From positions 1 through 10,473 of the forward strand of contig JAYWEL010000134.1 of NCBI GenBank assembly GCA_043779285.1: a DNA stretch of 10,473 bases, in the 5' to 3' direction. The stretch is from MGR-bin208 sp043779285 (GTDB lineage: Bacteria; Bacteroidota; Bacteroidia; Chitinophagales; Chitinophagaceae). The notes under the pieces are model-generated. The model was not told the DNA's origin and did not search any database. It was given only the letters and a program-made list of their open reading frames with translations. Below, piece by piece: positions 7,697 through 10,473 of this stretch (positions within the stretch are counted from its first letter, which is position 1; each line of letters starts with the position of its first letter). The position numbers were made by a program, and so were the translations under genes.

Positions 7697-7734
7697 ACGG
7701 CTAACTGCCGTTTTTTAAATGAACTGCAAATGTA
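7697..7734 (-). promoter_or_regulatory. queA promoter element and leader hairpin
   Basis: On the minus strand TACATTTG (7734-7727) matches the Bacteroidota -7 consensus; a TTG at -33 is not visible. Transcription would start near 7720, leaving a leader of about 30 bases. That leader contains the perfect five-pair stem ACGGC/GCCGT with a five-base loop (7711-7697), ending six bases before the upstream ATG at 7690 and 21 bases before the ATG at 7675. The stem could influence which start is used. Confidence 0.4.
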
Positions 7735-7799
7735 GGTTCGTTTTGCATCTTACATAAAAAAAGGAGAGAATGAATTATAAAAAGATCGGGTTTTTTAGA

Positions 7800-7909
7800 C
7801 TATCCACAAGTTATACCAGCTTTTCCACACACAATTAACCAGTTTTTCAAAAACATACTGTTATATCCTTAGTGGATGGGGCTTATGTGGTTCTACAAAT
7901 TGTGGAAAA
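7800..7909. promoter_or_regulatory. DnaA-box-like words in the gap upstream of mraZ
   Basis: The 306-bp gap 7691-7996 contains CTATCCACA (7800-7808, +), TTTTCCACA (7821-7829, +) and TGTGGAAAA (7901-7909, that is TTTTCCACA on the minus strand), each one base from the consensus TTATCCACA. GTGG also recurs at 7872, 7887 and 7902, exactly 15 bp apart. No perfect DnaA box and no dnaA or dnaN gene is present, so this is not offered as an origin. It could be a DnaA- or MraZ-related control region, or chance in AT-rich DNA. Confidence 0.25.
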
Positions 7910-7924
7910 ATTAAAAAAACAAAA

Positions 7925-7958
7925 TTTTGATTAGAAAGTGGGAAAAAGTGTTATTTTG
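7925..7958 (+). promoter_or_regulatory. likely mraZ (dcw cluster) promoter
   Basis: TTTTG at 7925-7929 can serve as the -33 element. TATTTTG at 7952-7958, 22 bp downstream of its TTG, is one base short of TAnnTTTG. Transcription would start near 7965, about 30 bases before the mraZ ATG. The -7 element lies inside the MraZ-type boxes, which suits repression by occlusion. Confidence 0.4.
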
Positions 7959-7960
7959 TG
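7935..7960 (+). promoter_or_regulatory. array of three MraZ-type operator boxes
   Basis: AAAGTG (7935-7940), AAAGTG (7945-7950) and TTTGTG (7955-7960) are direct repeats with an exact 10-bp step, one helical turn. Known MraZ operators are short GTG-containing direct repeats (TGGGN-type in E. coli, AAAGTG-type in Mollicutes) in this spacing just upstream of mraZ. The position 37 bp before the mraZ start and over the -7 element supports autorepression. Confidence 0.65.
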
Positions 7961-7996
7961 TTAATTATTTAGAGCAATTAACACAAAGTATTGATA

Positions 7997-8476
7997 ATGA
8001 TTGGATTTCTGGGAGAATACGAATCAACTTTAGACGCCAAAGGGCGTTTTCTTCTACCGGCAGGCTTTAAGAAGCAATTGTCGGAAGGGGAAGTTGGTGA
8101 ATTCGTAATAAACCGGGGATTTGAAAAATGCCTGAGTCTTTATCCGGTAAAAAGTTGGAAGCCACTTTATGACGATATAAGCAAATTAAATGAATTTGAC
8201 CCGAAAGTCAGGGAGTTCCGTCGTACGTTTTTGAATGGAGCAACCAAGGTTGACCTGGATTCGGCCGGAAGAATACTTGTTCCACCGGGATTGAAGAGTC
8301 ATGCGGGACTGGAAAAAAATATTGTATTAGTAGCAGCGGTTAATAAGATTGAAATATGGGATCAGGAAAAATATCAACAGTTCTTTGAATCATTCTCGCC
8401 GGAAGCATTTAGCGATTTAGCTAAAGAAGTGATGGCTAAGGATAATGATAAGTTGAAAAATGGGATGACGGATTAG
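7997..8476 (+). CDS. mraZ: transcriptional regulator MraZ
   Basis: MraZ is the ring-forming DNA-binding protein encoded first in most dcw clusters; in E. coli it represses its own promoter and so the downstream division genes. Two AbrB/MazE-like halves are visible, each with the signature: GEYESTLDAKGRFLLP (about 6-21, DAKGR at 13-17) and KVDLDSAGRILVP (about 84-96, DSAGR at 88-92). The protein has 159 residues, slightly longer than E. coli MraZ (152). I choose ATG at 7997 because MIGFLGEYE matches other Bacteroidota MraZ starts; a TTG two codons upstream (7991) is possible but less likely. It is separated from rsmH by one base, so translation is probably coupled. Confidence 0.96.
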   Translation: MIGFLGEYESTLDAKGRFLLPAGFKKQLSEGEVGEFVINRGFEKCLSLYPVKSWKPLYDDISKLNEFDPKVREFRRTFLNGATKVDLDSAGRILVPPGLKSHAGLEKNIVLVAAVNKIEIWDQEKYQQFFESFSPEAFSDLAKEVMAKDNDKLKNGMTD

Positions 8477-8477
8477 T

Positions 8478-9449
8478 ATGGGCAAGCAGAAAAAAATATC
8501 TGGGAAAAATCATTCGAATGAAAAATCCGGAAATACATCAGGCACCGGTTATCATGTGCCGGTTTTGCTTCATGAAGTGATGGATGCGTTGAACATAAAA
8601 CCCGATGGAATTTATGTCGATTGCACATTTGGCGGAGGAGGTCATTCAAAAAAAATTCTGGAAAATTTGAATGAACATGGAAAGCTCATTGCTTTTGATC
8701 AGGATGAAGATGCTCGTAAAAATTTACCGGAAGATTCAAGGATCATTTTTGTACCTCAGAATTTCAGGCATCTTAAAAGGTTTCTTCGCCTTTATCGCAT
8801 TAAGGCAATTGATGGTATCATGGCGGATCTGGGAGTAAGTAGTCACCAGTTTGACGAAGCCGAACGTGGGTTTTCAATCCGTTTCAGTGCCGATCTGGAT
8901 ATGCGAATGGATCAGCGATTGACTTTGACAGCAGCAGACGTATTGAATACTTATACAGAACAAAAATTACACAAGTTATTTGAGCAGTACGGCGAAGTGA
9001 CCAATTCAAAAACGTTGGCAAGAACAATAGTTACAGCAAGATCATTGGTGCCATTTAAAACGATTGATGATTTAAAAAATGCATTAAGTGCTATCGTAAA
9101 AGGGAATCCAAATAAGTATTTCGCACAGGTTTTCCAAGCATTAAGAATTGAAATCAATGATGAGTTAGGTGTGTTAAAGGAATTGCTTGATCAAATTCCT
9201 GAAGTTTTAAAACCAGGAGGCCGGGTAGCCATCTTAACGTTCCATTCATTGGAAGATCGGATCGTTAAGAATTTTTTCAGAAACGGTTCTTTTGATTTGG
9301 TGGACGAAAATCCTTTTGAGAATACCGTGAAAAAAAACGACTTAAAAATAATTACGAAAAAACCAATCACAGCAACAGCAGATGAAATAAGACAGAATTC
9401 GAGATCGAGAAGTGCAAAATTGCGGGTTGCAGAAAAAATAGAAAATTAA
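8478..9449 (+). CDS. rsmH: 16S rRNA (cytosine-1402-N4)-methyltransferase (EC 2.1.1.199)
   Basis: RsmH (formerly MraW) uses S-adenosylmethionine to methylate N4 of C1402 in the decoding site of 16S rRNA. The 323 residues contain YHVPVLLHEVMDAL (25-38), the SAM-binding loop VDCTFGGGGHSKKIL (47-61), DGIMADLGVSSHQFD with the family LGVSS motif (about 112-126), ERGFSIRFSADLDMRMD (about 128-144), GGRVAILTFHSLEDR (about 246-260) and a basic RQNSRSRSAKLRVAE end. A lysine- and serine-rich extension of 24 residues precedes the conserved start; no Met codon lies between it and the core, so ATG at 8478 is the only good start. The last sense codon and stop lie inside the first copy of the direct repeat that begins at 9444. 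Confidence 0.97.
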   Translation: MGKQKKISGKNHSNEKSGNTSGTGYHVPVLLHEVMDALNIKPDGIYVDCTFGGGGHSKKILENLNEHGKLIAFDQDEDARKNLPEDSRIIFVPQNFRHLKRFLRLYRIKAIDGIMADLGVSSHQFDEAERGFSIRFSADLDMRMDQRLTLTAADVLNTYTEQKLHKLFEQYGEVTNSKTLARTIVTARSLVPFKTIDDLKNALSAIVKGNPNKYFAQVFQALRIEINDELGVLKELLDQIPEVLKPGGRVAILTFHSLEDRIVKNFFRNGSFDLVDENPFENTVKKNDLKIITKKPITATADEIRQNSRSRSAKLRVAEKIEN

Positions 9450-9517
9450 AAACCAATATAACTGAAAGTTCGAATATCCTTTGTTTAAACCCTTTTGATT
9501 GAAGTATGCAGAAACAA
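9444..9517 (+). repeat. duplicated rsmH/ftsL junction, copy 1
   Basis: The first 36 bases (9444-9479) are identical to 9577-9612, 133 bp downstream. The next 38 bases match copy 2 with four substitutions and one extra A. Copy 1 starts in the last sense codon of rsmH and ends with ATGCAGAAACAA, an equivalent of the first four codons of the FtsL-like gene. That ghost start opens a 13-codon frame, MQKQHFRYGRKPD, ending at TGA 9545-9547. I read it as a relic of a duplicated gene start. Confidence 0.85.
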
Positions 9518-9576
9518 CATTTTAGATATGGCCGAAAACCAGATTGACAAATTGTGAAGAGCAGAAAAAAATTAAG

Positions 9577-9649
9577 AATTAAAAACCAATATAACTGAAA
9601 GTTCGAATATCCAATGTTTAACCCTTTTGATTAAAGTATGCAGGAACAA
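9577..9649 (+). repeat. duplicated rsmH/ftsL junction, copy 2
   Basis: This is the second copy of the direct repeat, ending in the first four codons (ATGCAGGAACAA) of the real FtsL-like gene. Similarity also extends weakly upstream: GCAGAAAAAA occurs at 9561-9570 here and at 9429-9438 inside the rsmH 3' end, and AAATTG precedes both. The unit thus seems to cover the end of rsmH, the gap and the start of the next gene. Inside the core, AACT-GAA-AGTT forms a minimal stem and TTCGAA is a palindrome. Confidence 0.85.
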
Positions 9650-9976
9650 GAGCCAATAAAAGAAAAAGAACAGCTTTTCAAATGGAAACGTTGGTTAAAC
9701 TACCAGTCCATTGTAAGGCAGATTCCCTATTTTTTATTTCTGGCATTACTGGCGGTGTTTTATATATATAATGGTCATCGAGCAGATAAGATGATCCGAA
9801 GTATTAATAAAACTGCTAACGAGGTAAAAGAGTTGAAGTATGAATACAAGTCGGTAAAAAGCGAAGTCATGTTTCGCAGCAAGCAAAGCGAATTAGTGAA
9901 AGCAGTTGAGCCACTTGGATTGAAAGAAATGAATGAATCGCCTTTTGTATTAAATGCAAAAGTAGAATCAAATTAA
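9638..9976 (+). CDS. FtsL-like cell division protein
   Basis: A 112-residue bitopic membrane protein of the Bacteroidota FtsL-like type. A charged cytoplasmic tail (1-28, KEKEQLFKWKRWLNYQS) is followed by one transmembrane helix (about 29-45, IPYFLFLALLAVFYIYN), then a periplasmic helix with heptad-like spacing (about 48-85, ADKMIRSINKTANEVKELKY) and the conserved-looking end RSKQSELVKAVEPLGLKEM. FtsL forms a complex with FtsB and FtsQ that recruits and activates FtsW/FtsI at the septum. Sequence similarity to E. coli FtsL is minimal; the identification rests on size, topology and place between rsmH and ftsI. The start falls inside repeat copy 2. The gap to ftsI is 62 bp. Confidence 0.85.
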   Translation: MQEQEPIKEKEQLFKWKRWLNYQSIVRQIPYFLFLALLAVFYIYNGHRADKMIRSINKTANEVKELKYEYKSVKSEVMFRSKQSELVKAVEPLGLKEMNESPFVLNAKVESN

Positions 9977-9995
9977 AAAGGGTTTAAAAAAAGAG

Positions 9996-10031
9996 AGTCA
10001 ACATTTCTTCAACAATAGAAGAAAATTGACT
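9996..10031 (+). promoter_or_regulatory. hairpin just upstream of the ftsI start
   Basis: AGTCAA (9996-10001) pairs with TTGACT (10026-10031) and TTTCTTC (10004-10010) with GAAGAAA (10018-10024), giving 13 pairs around a small CA/A internal loop and a seven-base loop AACAATA. It ends seven bases before the ftsI ATG, so it would sit in the ribosome-binding region. There is no T run after it, so it is not a typical terminator. A role in limiting ftsI translation or in processing the dcw transcript is inferred. Confidence 0.5.
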
Positions 10032-10038
10032 GAAAAAA

Positions 10039-10473
10039 ATGGAAATTAAGAAAGACATATTGTGGAGAGTGTACCTGTGTTATTTGGGTATTGTTGTAAT
10101 TAGTTTTCTGATTATTGGACGTGCATTTTATATACAGGGAGTACAGGGTAGCTATTGGCGTAGCATGTCGGATAGTCTGCATCAGCGTATTGTTCCTTTG
10201 GATGCGGAAAGAGGAACCGTTTACAGCGAAGATGGAGAGATGCTCAGTACCTCAATTCCATTTTTTAATTTATATATTGATTTTGCCGCAGATGGATTGC
10301 GTGAAAAAAATGGAAAAACGTTTTTATGATAATATCGATTCTTTCAGTATTGCCCTTTCTGGATTTTTTAAAGACAGGTCTGTAAGCGAATACAAACAGG
10401 ACCTGCAAATTGCATATAAAAACAAGGTGCGATATTATTTACTGAGGAAAAATCTTTCATTCGATCAATACAA
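10039..10473 (+). CDS. ftsI: FtsI-type penicillin-binding protein, N-terminal part with an apparent frameshift (cut by window edge)
   Basis: FtsI is the septal peptidoglycan transpeptidase, anchored in the inner membrane. The frame from ATG 10039 gives a short cytoplasmic tail, a transmembrane helix (about 10-30, VYLCYLGIVVISFLIIGRAF) and the family block LDAERGTVYSEDGEMLSTS that opens the pedestal domain, then stops at TGA 10327-10329 after 96 codons. The homology continues without loss one base further on: from TAT 10325 to the window edge another 49 codons are open, starting YDNIDSFSIALSGFFKD and ending KNLSFDQY. Removing one T from the TTTTT run at 10321-10325 joins both parts as GKTFYDNID, as expected for Bacteroidota FtsI. 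The transpeptidase domain is outside the window. A sequencing error is the simplest explanation, because the gene is normally essential; a true mutation or ribosomal +1 frameshifting are alternatives. Confidence 0.88.

Noticed and set aside
7697..7716. Rho-independent terminator on the + strand (stem plus T run)
   Set aside because: No rightward transcript is expected here, as queA reads leftward from this point; the stem has only five pairs. It is better seen as part of the queA leader.
7691..7734. preQ1 riboswitch upstream of queA
   Set aside because: The leader is only about 30 bases with one simple stem and lacks the A-rich tail pseudoknot pattern of preQ1 aptamers.
7991..7996. TTG at 7991 as the mraZ start
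   Set aside because: ATG two codons later gives MIGFLGEYE, which fits MraZ family starts better; TTG starts are uncommon.
7691..7996. Chromosomal replication origin
   Set aside because: The DnaA-like words are all imperfect and few, no AT-rich unwinding array stands out beyond background, and neither dnaA nor dnaN is nearby.
9506..9547. A 13-codon gene MQKQHFRYGRKPD
   Set aside because: It begins with the duplicated FtsL-like start codons and then runs into unrelated sequence; a repeat by-product is the simpler reading.
10039..10329. A complete 96-residue small membrane protein
   Set aside because: Its sequence is the FtsI N-terminus and the homologous continuation resumes immediately in the next frame, so the stop is a frameshift product.

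Overview
The window looks like ordinary chromosomal DNA from a member of the Bacteroidota, most likely near Chitinophagaceae or another Chitinophagales/Sphingobacteriales lineage. The basis is AT-rich DNA, start codons without clear Shine-Dalgarno sequences, promoters of the Bacteroidota type (TTG, about 20 bp, TAnnTTTG), a truncated F1 epsilon subunit, a long F1 beta subunit, and a Bacteroidota-type FtsL-like protein between rsmH and ftsI. Placement below phylum is inferred from protein style and was not tested.

Layout. From 1 to 2124 two genes read leftward: the 5' part of dnaX (clamp-loader ATPase, cut by the window edge) and an uncharacterised GNAT-like protein. A 307-bp gap holds a good atpD promoter. 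Rightward atpD and atpC follow, separated by an intercistronic hairpin and closed by a bidirectional terminator shared with the leftward yqgE/algH-family gene. From 5103 a membrane sensor histidine kinase with no adjacent response regulator runs rightward and meets leftward queA tail to tail, both genes ending in the same TTAA. A 306-bp gap upstream of mraZ carries DnaA-box-like words and, next to mraZ, three 10-bp-phased MraZ-type boxes. From 7997 to the right edge is the start of the division and cell wall (dcw) cluster: mraZ, rsmH, an ftsL-like gene and ftsI.

How the genes relate. The set is housekeeping: replication (dnaX), ATP synthesis (atpDC), tRNA wobble modification (queA), and ribosome maturation plus septal wall synthesis (mraZ-rsmH-ftsL-ftsI). 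MraZ probably represses its own promoter and so the whole dcw unit. The beta and epsilon ATP synthase genes are not next to other atp genes here.

I see no mobile element, CRISPR array, defence system, tRNA or rRNA, and no new multi-gene system. The items worth a second look are small: a duplicated rsmH/ftsL junction with a perfect 36-bp core, an apparent one-base frameshift in a T run early in ftsI, the MraZ box array over the mraZ promoter, and hairpins placed between atpD/atpC and just before ftsI.
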